Shown: positions 10,181-21,115, numbered from the stretch's first letter. The stretch: 64,000 nt of DNA from Breviolum minutum Mf 1.05b.01 (GCA_000507305.1 DF239550.1:53414-117413); one strand, 5' to 3'. Program-made: numbers and translations. The notes: generated by a model not told the origin, from the letters alone.

Positions 10181-10520
10181 ATATAAAACCAGAAAATCAG
10201 GAAACAACAAATCTTAATCACCATTTTTGACCCTTCAAAAATCATATCAACAATATCAACCAGCGTTGTATGGGTTTCCAAGAATCAAAAAAAAACATCC
10301 CCCTGCGAGGCCAGGAAACAATTGGAGCCGCTTTTGCAAAAGCCCCTGCGGAGGTCAAAAAGGGTAGCTTCACCCTACCAACACTTCTCAAGTTGTAAGG
10401 CAACTTGTGAATTTCATTGATTTACAAACTAAAATAATTGCATCAATATATAGTCAGTATACAAAAAAACATGCAAAATTAGTTCAAACACGAAGTGTCA
10501 TGAAACATGGAAATTGGTAT
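10181..10520. other. No gene seen
   Basis: Shared with copy B (25500-25920), inferred intron. Copy B has extra sequence around 25550-25650. Confidence 0.4.
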
Positions 10521-10637
10521 GAATTAGTAATATGTCAAATGAATTAGTAATATGTCAAGGGCTTTGATGAATGCTATAAAAAATTTGCCCTTCAAAAAAT
10601 CCCTTCCGCTAAAGCACCCCGAAGTCTCGTCTCTCAC

Positions 10638-10720
10638 CCGCGCCTTGTAAAATGAATGCACGTGCGGCGGCAAACCTCTGGATGTCCATAGCTCCCAAGG
10701 CTTCCCAAACTCTTCCACAC
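10638..10720 (-). CDS. Copy A exon, 83 nt, intact
   Basis: Acceptor cacagcgaccag, donor GTGAGAG. The best frame reads CGRVWEALGAMDIQRFAAAR then AFILQG. Copy B (26007-26088) is one base shorter, which breaks this frame. Confidence 0.6.
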
Positions 10721-10991
10721 CTGGTCGCTGTGATGCGTTGCAAGAGGGCCACTGGTAAGTGGAGTTTCCATTGTATTTCAAGACCTAAGATGAAAATAAT
10801 GATATGTATGGTATGATACTATGGTATGATACTACGGACTATGGATGATACTATTGTGAAGTACTTTGGTGAGATAATGTAGACGTCATAACGACATACA
10901 GTAGATATTGTCTAGCATTGTTTGATTCCGCCATCCACTCTCCTCCAAAGCTGGCACAGTGTTCCTGTAGGCACCCACCAAAAATAGGCAC

Positions 10992-11102
10992 CTGCGTCCT
11001 GTTCTTCACCAATCAATTCTTGAACATCTTCTTCTTCATTCTCCGGAGCATTCCTTGATGCCTCTGTCTCCTGGCCCAGCAGTGGTTGAATCGGTTGAAT
11101 CA
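10992..11102 (-). CDS. Copy A exon, acidic, intact
   Basis: Acceptor ggccgtcaaag, donor GTGCC. Reads IQPIQPLLGQETEASRNAPE then NEEEDVQELIGEEQDA. Copy B (26360-26461) lacks exactly 9 nt (one IQP unit) and keeps the frame, a second indel respecting codon structure. The acidic EEED stretch suggests a flexible linker. Confidence 0.7.
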
Positions 11103-11309
11103 CTTTGACGGCCGCGGCATAATCACAGGAACCTCAAAGATTCTATCTGCCCCTCACACTTTGAGTCAGTGCTGCATGGAGGGTCCCAAGTTATTATTGT
11201 GTTCTACCTCTCGCGCATTTAGGCCCATCCTAGTCCTTCCTTGTGCCTTGTGTTGAACGCCCATGAACATCTTATCTATAACTAAGCAGACTTTGTGCAT
11301 GCGTCTTGT

Positions 11310-11448
11310 CAGCATTGCCAGCGTTGGAGAGAGGTGCTGTATTGCACCAAAGGGTTGGATCTACTTTGCTGAACTTGCGGCGTTTCATGCTCCAGTGGAA
11401 AACCAGAGCTTGCCTTGTGGCAGAGTGTTACATCGGTTGCCTTCATGG
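11310..11448 (-). CDS. Copy A candidate exon
   Basis: Open frame MKATDVTLCHKASSGFPLEH then ETPQVQQSRSNPLVQYSTSL, kept in copy B (26672-26810) with replacements only. Internal AGs make the start uncertain. Confidence 0.5.
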
Positions 11449-11534
11449 TTCAACTTGTGACAAATGCTATGGCTGCTATGGGCTGCACTTTCTTGCCAGA
11501 ATCCATTGCACTTGGAAACTTGCTAATTCAACAT

Positions 11535-11629
11535 CAATTGCCCCTCCATATGCAAGGATGGTGCTCTGCAGGGTCCGCAGTGGATTTGTTTTGGGTTACA
11601 TCGCCGAGGAATTGATGCATCAGAACAAG
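11535..11629 (-). CDS. Copy A exon
   Basis: Acceptor tctattttggggcag; frame LVLMHQFLGDVTQNKSTADP then AEHHPCIW. Identical frame in copy B (26898-26992). Donor not clear. Confidence 0.55.
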
Positions 11630-11856
11630 CTGCCCCAAAATAGATCATCGTCTTTGAATGGTGTTTTGATTTATATAGCTCCTGTCTCGGTTGAAGTTGA
11701 AACATAAGCTTCTCTTTCCAGATTAATCAATCACCCATAATAAGCTGCATTTTTTGTTCCTAAAATGAAGCGTGTTTCAATATCTATCTGTGGTGCCCAG
11801 TAAGAAAAACAGCTACTTGCGAGTCAGGAGAGCAAAAATGGCGAGTTAGAAAGGCC

Positions 11857-11949
11857 GGTCTAATTCTCCTGTTGCTGCTCCACAGCACGATTGGTCAATG
11901 CAATCTCGCCAATCTCCTGACATGGTCATCTCACCAAGGACTTGGGAGG
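11857..11949 (-). CDS. Copy A exon
   Basis: Strong acceptor (ctttggaatttcag); frame SQVLGEMTMSGDWRDCIDQS then CCGAATGELDRPF. Unchanged in copy B (27211-27303). Donor uncertain. Confidence 0.55.
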
Positions 11950-12453
11950 CTGAAATTCCAAAGTGAAACGGATGATGCGGCCGGCTGGTTGAAGCCACAG
12001 CCGTGATTCGGAGTCTATCTGTCGAGTTTCAGTGGATCCAAAGAAATGACAACCCTAAGGTTTGCATATGTCATCTTTCATAGGATTTAGAACTGTCCAA
12101 CCCCAAGACTGCTCAAGACAAGGGTTTTAACATAGCTTAACTTTACATATGGTTGTGTTTAATTAACTTTATAAACAATCAGCGGCCCAACAATTGAAGT
12201 TGTGAATACTTTCAAAAATCTCCTCGCCCCGGAAGTTCAAGTCGTTGACATAGCCTGCTACGTGCTTACAGTAAGACGGGGAAAAATCCCGTGACAAAAA
12301 TGCCAAAGGGACGAAGCTGTTCCGTCAAAAGCCCTGACATGATCCAGCATGATTTCATGGACAGCCAGGCAAAAAACTGGACCTTCAAACAAGATCCTGA
12401 TGTCACTAATTTTCCACTTCCATGATGGGAGAAAGGGTATGACGCTGCAATAC

Positions 12454-12553
12454 GTTGCAGGCCTTTCATCTGTTCTTCGACTTCATAGGCATCCAAGTCG
12501 ACTGTGTCACGAAGCCCACGTGGAGGTGGACAACTTTGCGACCGCACCTGGAA
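12454..12553 (-). CDS. Copy A exon, 100 nt, intact
   Basis: Acceptor gttggtttatcccag-like (ggttatcccag), donor GTATTG. Reads FQVRSQSCPPPRGLRDTVDL then DAYEVEEQMKGLQ. Copy B (27799-27898) has the same length; a 10 nt difference falls just past the donor, inside the intron, which supports the boundary. Confidence 0.68.
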
Positions 12554-12954
12554 CTGGGATAACCCAACAGCATGTGAAACATCGGAAAAAGATGGAAAAA
12601 GTACATAATTGAATGGACAAAAAATAGATCTATATCTATATTATTGATCTATTGTCACTGTATCATATCGTGTGATTTTTCCGCATGCTGCAATATATAA
12701 TATGAATGTCTTCCAAAATGAGCCCCTGAGTTGAATTAGGCTGTGCTTTTGGCTGGGGGTATTGTCCCCATGGTTGTCCTGTTTTGTTGGGCTGTGATTT
12801 GCATAACTCAACTGACTTCGCGGCTGAGTCATGCACGCTCTTCTCGCGACTGTCCTCCTTCACGTCGATAAAGGTGGATCGATACCTATGGTTCATGGAG
12901 CTCCCATGGCTGAATCTGGGTTTAATTCGTACATGATAATACAGTCATGCAATG

Positions 12955-13220
12955 TAAAAATACGGCAAAAACGTGTTTTTGCCCGCGGAAACATTCAAGT
13001 GAAGCCAAAAAAGCGTGGCAGGTGTGAGCATTTGGGAAGTTGATCGTTGGTCATGCTTGGGAGTTGGGTCCTTGACCTGACTCCCTCTCAAGCCCGAAAC
13101 CCTGAACCCTAAGACATAAACCCTAAAACCCAAACCCTAAACCCTGAACCTTTAAGCCTAAAAGACAACCTAAAACCCTAAAAACCTTAAACCGTAAACC
13201 CTAAATCCTGTGCGGGCGAC
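12955..13220. other. Copy A specific insertion with telomere-like tract
   Basis: Copy B goes straight from acatcatgatacagtgatac to taataataaaatgcaatac (about 28280-28315). Copy A has about 265 extra bases between the matching ends, including the CCCTAAA-like tract. Confidence 0.7.
13085..13207. repeat. Degenerate CCCTAAA (TTTAGGG-type) tract
   Basis: About fifteen imperfect units: accctaaacc, aaaccctgaacc, aaccctaagac and similar. This matches the plant/dinoflagellate telomere repeat written on the C-rich strand. Interstitial and present only in copy A. Confidence 0.82.
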
Positions 13221-13334
13221 ACGGTAATAATACAATGTGATACATGAATCTCATAATCTCTAAGCCTAAGTCTTTCACAAAAGTTCATTTCCAAATCAGA
13301 AATCATTGGTTGCATCTTTTCTTAGCGAATCCAG

Positions 13335-13455
13335 CTCAAATCACTGATGCTAATACCAAGGCACTCAAGCTCCCAAGCGATCATGTTTGGTGTCTGCAGC
13401 TGCCTTGGAGTGGCTACGACTATCGTAATGGCCATGATGTACCAAGCGGATAATC
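13335..13455 (-). CDS. Copy A candidate exon
   Basis: Frame WVKWVTRLSAWYIMAITIVV then ATPRQLQTPNMIAWELECLG. Copy B (28405-28530) has the same frame, one substitution. Hydrophobic YIMAITIVVA could be part of a membrane segment. Confidence 0.45.
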
Positions 13456-13671
13456 TGGTAACCCACTTAACCCAGTTGAGATATAACTTATAATTTTTAC
13501 ACATCGATGTGTGAAAATTACAAATTACCTTTCCACACTTGCTCTTCTGTCATCGTAGGATATGAGTTATCAATCAAGTACACTAAACCTTCCTTTAGAT
13601 TACAAATTGGAGAACTTGCCAGTTGACCTGGAAACGCATGTGAGGCAATCACCTGCTTTCATGTCACAAAT

Positions 13672-13772
13672 ATCTCAAGGCTGTGGCGCAGGGATTTCGT
13701 CGTGTTCCACGAAACTCTGAGCCAAAAAACAACCACAGTTCAGCAGCTTCGGCTTCAAGAATGCTTGTTATG
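13672..13772 (-). CDS. Copy A candidate exon
   Basis: Frame ILEAEAAELWLFFGSEFRGT then RRNPCATALRYL. Copy B (28677-28772) is open with a few replacements. Confidence 0.5.
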
Positions 13773-13921
13773 CTCTGAGAAAGTCAAACATGTAAGACAT
13801 GTTGTTTTAGTTATGTCTTGATCCGGCCTCAAAGGATTGGATGCACGTCTTTGTAGAGCGAAGTTACAAGATAATACACTCTACAAATGTATACTGATGT
13901 GTCAATATGTCAACAGTACAT

Positions 13922-14453
13922 GGGTACTTTCCAAAATGTCTTTTCCCAGTTTTGATCGTTTGGTACATTCTCATGGGGGCCCGCTTCTTATTCCATACAT
14001 TTCATTTCTGATGAATCAATGTCACTTGCGCGGCGCACTTTTCAGCTGGACGAAGATGAGGTTGAACTGTCTGAGGAAAGGGAGGAAAAGGAAAGAAAAG
14101 TAGCTGTTCAGAGAAGAGTAGCTCAGAGTAGAGTACAGTAGTGTTGAGAGTCAAAAAGGCCATGTGGTGGCGCATGGGCACGTCGTGGTGGCTCTGGAAG
14201 GCCGAGCTTGCGAATTAGATTGCGCGAAGCTTGCGCACGATTTTGCCCCTGGTTTGCCAAAATCATCTGCTCTCCGTTTTCTGGCATCTGCCTAGCTGAA
14301 CTATCAAAACCTTGCGCAGACCTTGAGCAAACCTTGCGCTGCCTTGCGGTACTACTGCATTTAGTTGGGGGCCCGCTGCTAGTACTAAAGAAAACGTAAA
14401 AGCACGCCAACGGCACCCAAATGCCGCGCACTATAGCTTTTTGGAAAGTGCCC
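13922..14453. mobile_element. MITE-like non-autonomous DNA transposon
   Basis: A 532 bp insertion unique to copy A. Its ends are inverted repeats (left gggtactttccaaaa, right ttttggaaagtgccc, 14 of 15 matching). It is flanked by a 4 bp direct repeat ACAT (13918-13921 and 14454-14457). Copy B has a single ACAT at the empty site (gtacatgtatg, about 28926). No transposase. Inside lies a minus-strand frame with GLPEPPRRAHAPPHG, possibly captured sequence. Confidence 0.85.
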
Positions 14454-14689
14454 ACATGTATGTCCTTTTTGATTTCAACCCCCATACGGAACAGTCATAA
14501 TCCACATCTCTGCTAAAAGGAATACTCAACCAGTACGAAAACTCTTTTGGATGCTCATATTGCATGATGCAAAGTAGAATCGTGCAAATTGCAGCAGTCA
14601 GTACTTACTCTCTTTGTGATATTTGTTTGTTTTGGTTGATTCAAATTAACCATCGTTAATCCATGTTGTTTTTTTTGCAAAACCCATGG

Positions 14690-14815
14690 CACCCAAATGG
14701 TGTTCCACCATCGGCACCACGCCTGCGCGTCCGTTCGTCACAGCCCGTAGTGCCGATGAGATCGCTCACCACTGAAAGGGGCCCTGGCCATTCAACGTTG
14801 AGCATCTTTGAGCAG
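14690..14815 (-). CDS. Copy A exon
   Basis: Acceptor agctgctcaaag; frame MLNVEWPGPLSVVSDLIGTT then GCDERTRRRGADGG. A possible GC donor lies after ERTR. Copy B (29160-29281) keeps the frame with both silent and replacement changes. Confidence 0.58.
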
Positions 14816-15054
14816 CTACAACATAATTATGTCAATATGCTGTGAAGTCTTGCCTTTCCAGAAACCTACTGTATCCTTATCTGACATCTTTCAGTTTCAT
14901 AACTTCAGCGTGTCTCTCAAATTTTCCACAAAAAAACAAAAAAGCAATGCTATAATTGAGTATTCCTTTCTTGCAGTTTCTGATGGGTACACCCAAAACA
15001 CGATTTGAAACCAGACCTGACACATGCTGCGAGGAATCAGCTCTGCATACTTAC

Positions 15055-15149
15055 TCTTGATGGATTTCAGCCCACCAACACGCCCTGCTTCCAATGGACA
15101 AATGCATGATGCGTTTGGAATGGTGAAAGTTGCAGGACAAGTGCAAACT
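15055..15149 (-). CDS. Exon at the A/B junction
   Basis: Acceptor ctgtattcttgcacag and a consensus donor GTAAGT bound 95 nt reading VCTCPATFTIPNASCICPLE then AGRVGGLKSIK. The duplication breakpoint falls inside this exon: its last 20 or so bases (15054-15073) occur only here. At the window start (1-106) the same exon has a different 3' end. At the end of copy B the donor is lost (ctaagtatg). Confidence 0.6.
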
Positions 15150-16225
15150 CTGTGCAAGAATACAGTCACAAAGCATCAAAAAAGCTGGCTGTAAGTGGCT
15201 GTAAGTTCAAATTTCTTCCAGTCCTGAATTCTCATGTCTAAGCATGTGATCCAGCAGACCGCCGGAGCATTGCGCGGCGCCCAACCATCAACATCATGCT
15301 GAAGTGCTGTGAGGGAGGGATCTACTGGTTAAAACTCTCCTCACTAGACAAGTGCGGAAAGGAAGCAAATATTTCAATGCTGGGCTCTGGGGCAGCTTTT
15401 TGGTGGAACCCATACTTATTTATACATTTTGGGTGGTCGTGACTCAATGACCGTTGTCATAGCTAGCAGGATGTTCTGTAACTCTTCCGAAAATGTTTGT
15501 GAGACACTGCTTTAAAAGGCTAAGACTCAAAGATTATGCGTGGACGCAGTATTCCGTCAGATTCAGAAAAAAAAATGGCTGTCCAATCATATTCCATCAG
15601 AATCGGAACACCGCCTGCTGAATGTGTACTTAAACTGTCCATTCACCCAAATCCGCCGTGACGACATGTTTTGCCGCACACAACGGCAGTCGCTCTAATC
15701 CTGCGAGAAGCAACAAAGGTTGAATGCTTCAGATCTGCACAATGGAAACAGTGTGTGGGAAAATATTCCAACACTTGCAACCAAACCTGCATTATCTCAC
15801 ACTTCAGATTGCAAATAGATTGACAAAGTTGACAAGACTTTTGTCTTGATCATTCTCAACATGTCTTCAGACCTCTCTATATTTCTTTTGTTTTTTGTTG
15901 CGCGACTCCGTTCTGAATTCCTCACCTCACACATCTCATCGTGGTGCCAAGAAGGACCAGGCACCATAAGCAAAGATCACCGCCTGTCAGTTGTGGGATG
16001 TGGGTGGACAAAAAGGCAGACTAGCACTGGCATTCAACGACATGTGACATGTTACATTGACACTTGTGCAATACCATGAAGTGAAACCAGAGTAATTACT
16101 TTGTCAGAAAAGTTGTTTCCGCGAGCTTCTGTGGCAACATACTTTTTCAAAATTGACTTCCACCGGCCACAGTGCAAGCTTCTTCGAAACATGTTTCTAT
16201 GGAAACGATGCATGAAAATGATCAC

Positions 16226-16358
16226 TGCATCTGCTTATGCGAGCTTGCGCAACCAAAACTTGCCAAAAAAAATCGCAAGCGTCCGCAATTGCCGTCCATG
16301 ACATTTTTTCAAGTTTTGTGTCCACTCTCATATGTAGGCTATTGTTGATGCGTCTCAG
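16226..16358 (-). CDS. Copy B exon, 133 nt, intact
   Basis: Acceptor ttcgcgcag, donor GTGATC. One frame LRRINNSLHMRVDTKLEKMS then WTAIADACDFFWQVLVAQAR. The copy A version is frameshifted in the A run. Confidence 0.62.
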
Positions 16359-16689
16359 CTGCGCGAATTGCGATGCATCGAGTGTTTTGGAATCTTTCAA
16401 CTATAGTTTAAACATAACATATCTTAAAATGATAGATGATTATGTGTGACCATGTGTGTGTGCGTGTCTAAAGTCAAAAATGTATCTTGGTTCCTCTTAA
16501 ATGCCTTGCTATGCCTTGCTAAAGGCCAAACTTTTTACACGCTGTAGCAGAATACATGATGACAGTTTTAAACTAAATTACATTCATTGTATCCGTAGTT
16601 AGATTTCAAAGCATCTTATTTCTGCGGTCATGTCCTGTCACATGACCATGCTTGGAAGACCTGGGCAAGTATCTGAGCAAAGCTGTTGC

Positions 16690-16819
16690 ATCTGTTCCGC
16701 TCGGCTTTCACCACTGTGATAAACAACATCTTTTCAGTGCAGAACCCTCTTGTCATGTACTCCATGTCAAAACAACTAACCAAACAGTCAGGAATGTCCA
16801 TTACACGCTCCCAGAAACC
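16690..16819 (-). CDS. Copy B exon, 5' boundary clear
   Basis: Acceptor gatctgtttcag; reads GFWERVMDIPDCLVSCFDME then YMTRGFCTEKMLFITVVKAE. A 10 nt insertion in copy A (gttgcatcat) disrupts the far end there. Confidence 0.5.
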
Positions 16820-16907
16820 CTGAAACAGATCCGGGAGGTGCGACGTTGGAAATATTTTGAGCAAGGGACTATGTGACTATCCTATCCATGGTCCTAAACA
16901 ACGATAC

Positions 16908-17001
16908 TTCTCGTCCCACCTGATGGCGGTTTCCAGTCACCCAACCCACCCGGGCGCACCGAGAGCCCCAATCGAGTGTCGCTGTCTGGCGGGATGTCAG
17001 C
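16908..17001 (-). pseudogene. Copy B exon with +1 frameshift
   Basis: Same splice sites as 1875-1967 but 94 nt: an added G in the CCCGGG run shifts the frame after RLGLSVR. Confidence 0.55.
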
Positions 17002-17393
17002 CTGAAAACAAAAATACATCAAGATGCGACACGTCTGTCTGTGCATTGGATGTATCCCGGTCCCACAAGTCCAATAAAACTTGATAGATTATATGAGTAC
17101 ATAACAAAGAACCGCATCTGCAACTATTCGGCACTGGGAACACCACCGCTACTACTACTCCTACTACTTCTACTACTTCTACTACTATATACTCCCAACT
17201 CTCTCCAACTACTCCTATTACTCCTCATACGATTCCTCCTACTGATACTCCTACTCACAAATTACTACTCCCATCGTGCAACTAAGGCAGCTAAGGCGCC
17301 AAGAACTGCCCAGCTGCAATGCTTCCAAAGATGGCACCTCCCCGACAAGGTCCACAAGGGAAACATGACATTCGTTGCAGAATAGCCATTCTT

Positions 17394-17633
17394 TCATTTA
17401 GATTTCCTCATTTCTTGGCACACTTGTTTTGCACCAACTTGATTGATGCTTACACGTCTGCAACATGCAGGTGTGTGTGAGTGTATCAAAAGATCCGCTG
17501 ACATCGCCAAATGTGTCGTGGTCAAAAGAACTACGTGTGAAATGGTAGTCCGCTTGCCATCCCTTTGCCAATAGACATCCGGATGATGGCGATATAAACC
17601 CTGACTAATCTTGACCCTTGGATTGCTGACCAT
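17394..17633 (-). CDS. Copy B fused candidate exons
   Basis: One 80-codon frame joining the counterparts of 2810-2908 and 2456-2560 through a 213 bp deletion. The deletion ends are not splice-like, so this is not a retro-processed intron loss. Confidence 0.42.
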   Translation of the reverse strand: MVSNPRVKISQGLYRHHPDVYWQRDGKRTTISHVVLLTTTHLAMSADLLIHSHTPACCRRVSINQVGAKQVCQEMRKSK

Positions 17634-17769
17634 CCCTTATTCCAAATCAAAGCAGCTGATTTAAAAAAGCATAAAAAAGCTATAAAGAAAACCTATAGCT
17701 CCCTTTCATGTAAAACTTTCCCTGATGTTAGCAAATCCTAAACGCTTTCGAATCTTTCAACGACACCGG

Positions 17770-17851
17770 GCACCTCCAGCCAAGGGGAAGGCCACCATCT
17801 TAGGCTCGGCCACATGGCCTAAGTTCCAGTGGCGCCATGCAGCGGCAATGC
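17770..17851 (-). CDS. Copy B candidate exon
   Basis: Counterpart of 3000-3143, frame GIAAAWRHWNLGHVAEPKMV; the two copies separate by 2 nt at about 17770. Confidence 0.42.
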
Positions 17852-17929
17852 CTCAGATGGGGGGTGCGGGCGCTATACATTGTGATTTGTGTACTTTATA
17901 TCATGGGGACCTAAGCGGGCCCCCCCAAG

Positions 17930-17997
17930 AAATAAGGCCGTGTTAAGGGACTATTAACCATTGGTTTCCCTTAATAAGGCCTACTAGGACCTTATTT
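17930..17997. repeat. Inverted repeat / hairpin, copy B
   Basis: Counterpart of 3241-3308 with arms 17936-17949 and 17968-17981 pairing over 12 of 14 bases. Confidence 0.55.
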
Positions 17998-18748
17998 GTG
18001 GTGTTAATACAGTACTTGTTTGACTGTCTTTGGTAGATCAGGTCATCATATCATTTGTCTCAGGTCTGATCCAAGTGATTGAAGAACGGACTTTTGTTTG
18101 GCAAAAGAGAGCCTGGCACCTCTATTCTCAGGCAAACATAAGGAAACCTTCAGCTGCCTTAAGAGCCTGGCAAGGAACCACTGTGGCCAATGCACACGTC
18201 CTGACGTTGGGCACTCGCCGCCAGTCTCCCGGGGCACTTCACTATATGATATGTGATTCTCCACACTGCTAGAAGTGAAATGCTATCGAAAACACTCAAA
18301 AGCAAGTCAATCAAAAACTAAAACTGCACTCAATGATCTGTGTCAAAATTGTCAGATCAATTCCATAGTTTCAAACTCTTACGAATGGTTCCTATGACAG
18401 ATTGGGACATTGCTTCATTCTCTGTAGTGAACGTGAGAAAAAATATCCAGTGTCCCGTACATGCAGGAAATCCATTGAAGAAAAAAAACAGAACGACAGA
18501 CCAAAGGCCAAAAACATGCCAGTACTTCGCCACAATCCAATCCTGAAATCTGTATATATATAATAAATCTCTATATATATATAATATATACCGTTACCAT
18601 GTTCCTGTAAAAAACTACCAAATAGGGTCACCACATATCATCCAAACCATCCTCTGACGTTACTACTGCTAGTTGAAGTCATGAGCTGTCTCTGTGACAT
18701 AATTCAATGCTATTCTGCAGTCTGTCAGACTGGATTTAAGTTTGTTTG

Positions 18749-18892
18749 GCTAATTCACCTTTGAAGACAACATCATTCCCACCTTGCGATCCATTGATGA
18801 AAGATGCAACACTCTGTACATCGATCTTTTTTCCTTTTGAATCACTACCTTGAAACCGCTGCTGTAGGTCTGTGCTCTTTTCAACTAGTTCG
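18749..18892 (-). CDS. Copy B exon, intact
   Basis: One frame ASHELVEKSTDLQQRFQGSD then KKIDVQSVASFINGSQGGND. Strongly diverged from copy A in its first third, which suggests a patch of gene conversion or replacement. Confidence 0.55.
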
Positions 18893-19113
18893 TGAGAAGC
18901 TTTGGATCACATCCACATCAGCTGGGCAAAATGCTGACAGGTCCTTGCGTGGAGCTGATTTAGGCTTGTTGCAAAGCTATCAACGATATAAACAGATTTC
19001 AACAGCCAATCCTACTTGCTCAGGTTACACATCAAAACGGTGTGAAGTGAGCAATAAAGATTATGAAGAGCAACCAAAACCAACAAACATTGTTAGGTTG
19101 AAACATTCATTTT

Positions 19114-19449
19114 CTACTGATTCCAGATTTGATTCCGGATCATCGCTGAATCAACGTACACACAAGCTGTAACAAGGTTCACCCTTACAATGCCTCCTTG
19201 GATGTGGTTCTCTGCTTCCTGGGAAACTATTGGAGGACACTTAACTTCGACGACCAACTTGTGTAGCTGGTCGAACTTGGGGAACACCTCGAGCACCTCT
19301 TTCGAAAATAGATGGATGAATTGGATGATGGATGCAACCTGCTGCGTTTTTCCTTCACCTTCACCCATTTTGTTTTCGCATGTCTTTTCTTTGACCCAAG
19401 TATCCCAAATTTGGCTGAGGGATGTCGAGGTGACATCGAGGTGGATCAA
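19114..19449 (-). CDS. Copy B exon region, 111 open codons
   Basis: Longest host-like frame of the duplicated unit: LSQIWDTWVKEKTCENKMGE, then IIQFIHLFSKEVLEVFPKFD, then NLVTACVYVDSAMIRNQ. An acceptor (catccctcag) lies before QIWDTW and a possible donor after GKTQQ, so it may be two exons with an open intron. No recognised domain. Confidence 0.58.
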   Translation of the reverse strand: MIHLDVTSTSLSQIWDTWVKEKTCENKMGEGEGKTQQVASIIQFIHLFSKEVLEVFPKFDQLHKLVVEVKCPPIVSQEAENHIQGGIVRVNLVTACVYVDSAMIRNQIWNQ

Positions 19450-19519
19450 ACAAAAGGCCCCAAGTTCAAGATAAAAACGACTACACTACGCATGATTTGG
19501 GCATGCTCCTCACTTGTCG

Positions 19520-19651
19520 TTTCTCTTGGTGGCTGGCCAGCAATCTCCCAAGATTTGTCCGACTCGTGCGAACAGCAAATGGCCGTCACACCCAAAATCA
19601 ATCAAAAAGTTCACGTTGCAGCCGTGCTGCCGTGCAGATGCGCCCACGCAA
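19520..19651 (-). pseudogene. Copy B exon with +1 in its 3' half
   Basis: Same acceptor and first 20 codons as 4810-4942. The one-base insertion near 19570 breaks the extended reading only, so the exon is intact if the GTGTGA donor is used. Confidence 0.4.
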
Positions 19652-19990
19652 CTGTGACAGGAGGGTTTTTCAACCACATTTTGTCAGCTGATAAAACAAA
19701 AAGGTTGGTGGGTTGGAGTTCTCAAACTTATCTATGGCAACTTTATTTAAGCAATACCTCGCTGCCCCTGGCGACGAAACGCCCAAATTATTCCTGGTCC
19801 ATCACATGTTTCTGTCATGCGACTGCCAGAAAGCTCAGTGTCCAAAAAGTTCAACTGAATTTTTACGCAACCGGTTCCGAAATCCAGGCACAACTTCCAA
19901 AAGCCACACTGATTTTGATTCAATGTGTCACACTAATCAACCCATATGTCACATGTATATAATCTATAGCAACCAAAAAGCTTACAGGTT
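19651..19990. repeat. Intra-unit repeat r1, copy B
   Basis: Partial copy of 4945-5290, ending where the copy B specific segment begins (about 20010). Confidence 0.75.
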
Positions 19991-20984
19991 GTGCCTGCAT
20001 TCACATATGCAATCTTTCCCAATCAAACTTCCGGCCAAAGCATAACTTCTTGTGCAAACAGTGCTAGTATTGCTAGTGGTAATTACTATGTGAGCAGGAA
20101 GTGGGCAACACAACCACGGATTTCATCAACGGTCCATGGACAACAACGATCAGTCAACTTTTTTGAATAGTTATCTGGCACCAGAGCCTGCAACATTTTT
20201 ACTGCATAGCGGGACCATTCAGCAAGTTGCATACATTGGTCACGTCAGTCAATGACAAATGAAGGACTAACTCAAAAGAAATCGAAACAATATATTGTGT
20301 TGTTATTTCTTATTAATGCTTATTATGCTTGCCTATACCTTTATCTGTGAAACATTGTGATGTGAAACAGTGAATTGTTTCAAGCTTCTCTCTGCGGAAC
20401 GACTGGAACAGTATTTAACTTTTCGTTGTGAACTTTCATTTTGCATATATGCAATGCCGTTAATCTCTTTGAATCACAAGCTGTTGATGCTTTGGTCGGC
20501 GGCCCGAGACGCAACGCCTTTCTGCAAGCGATCTCAGCTCAACTATGCCATCTCAGTGAAGCCCCGCTGTCAAAAAGCCATATCATGAATCATGCATCTA
20601 TGTGTTGTGCTGTGATAAAGGATGAACCTACACTTTTGGGATATGGAATTTAATCATTTCCATCCCATTGACAGCAGGAGATTGGCAGGCCCAACCGAAA
20701 GGAAATTTGTTTCATCTTCCGGGAGCCAATTAGGTGCCCAGCAAAGTTTTATCTCGACATGAGGGGGCCAATGGTGCCCTAAACAGCTTGGTGTCAGCAA
20801 CACTTTGAAAAAAATGATCTGGCTATATCTGGGTGAGCATGGGTGAGCAATCAAACGATTCGGCCATTTCTGGTATCTCTGCACAGGTTCCAAATGAGCC
20901 ACGGCATTCCAGTGCTCACTTTTCCACCATACCAATGGCCGATTGAAGCAGCATCGGTAGGTTTAGCTCGTCACAGAGGCATTG

Positions 20985-21115
20985 CGAGCGGCCATGCATT
21001 GAATTCCCAAACCGCAACAGGATCCGTTGCGCTTGCAGCCACTGCGACCGGTCGGCCGTGGCCAGGAAAACCCAGATTTCCGCCAAAGGGAAACTGATAT
21101 TGCCCGGCAGCCACA
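20985..21115 (-). CDS. Candidate exon, copy B only
   Basis: Frame TSVAAGQYQFPFGGNLGFPG then HGRPVAVAASATDPVAVWEF; Gly/Pro/Ala-rich. An acceptor (gggcaatatcag) lies inside. Product not recognised. Confidence 0.42.

Larger units (their letters stand above)
31..15053. repeat. Tandem duplication, copy A (about 15 kb)
   Basis: This segment matches 15074-29514 almost throughout, in the same orientation. It begins inside an exon near the window start (shared text accaacacgccctgcttcc) and ends at tctgcatactta. Relative to copy B it carries extra blocks at about 8530-10180 (satellite), 12955-13220 (telomere-like), 13922-14453 (MITE-like) and about 2587-2800, and it lacks the B block at about 20010-22830. 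Differences are scattered substitutions and short indels. The copy may extend left of the window. Confidence 0.93.

Noticed and set aside
13922..14453. Exon gained by copy A (frame with MPENGEQMILANQGQNRAQA)
   Set aside because: It lies entirely within the inverted-repeat element and is absent from copy B; kept only as possible captured sequence.
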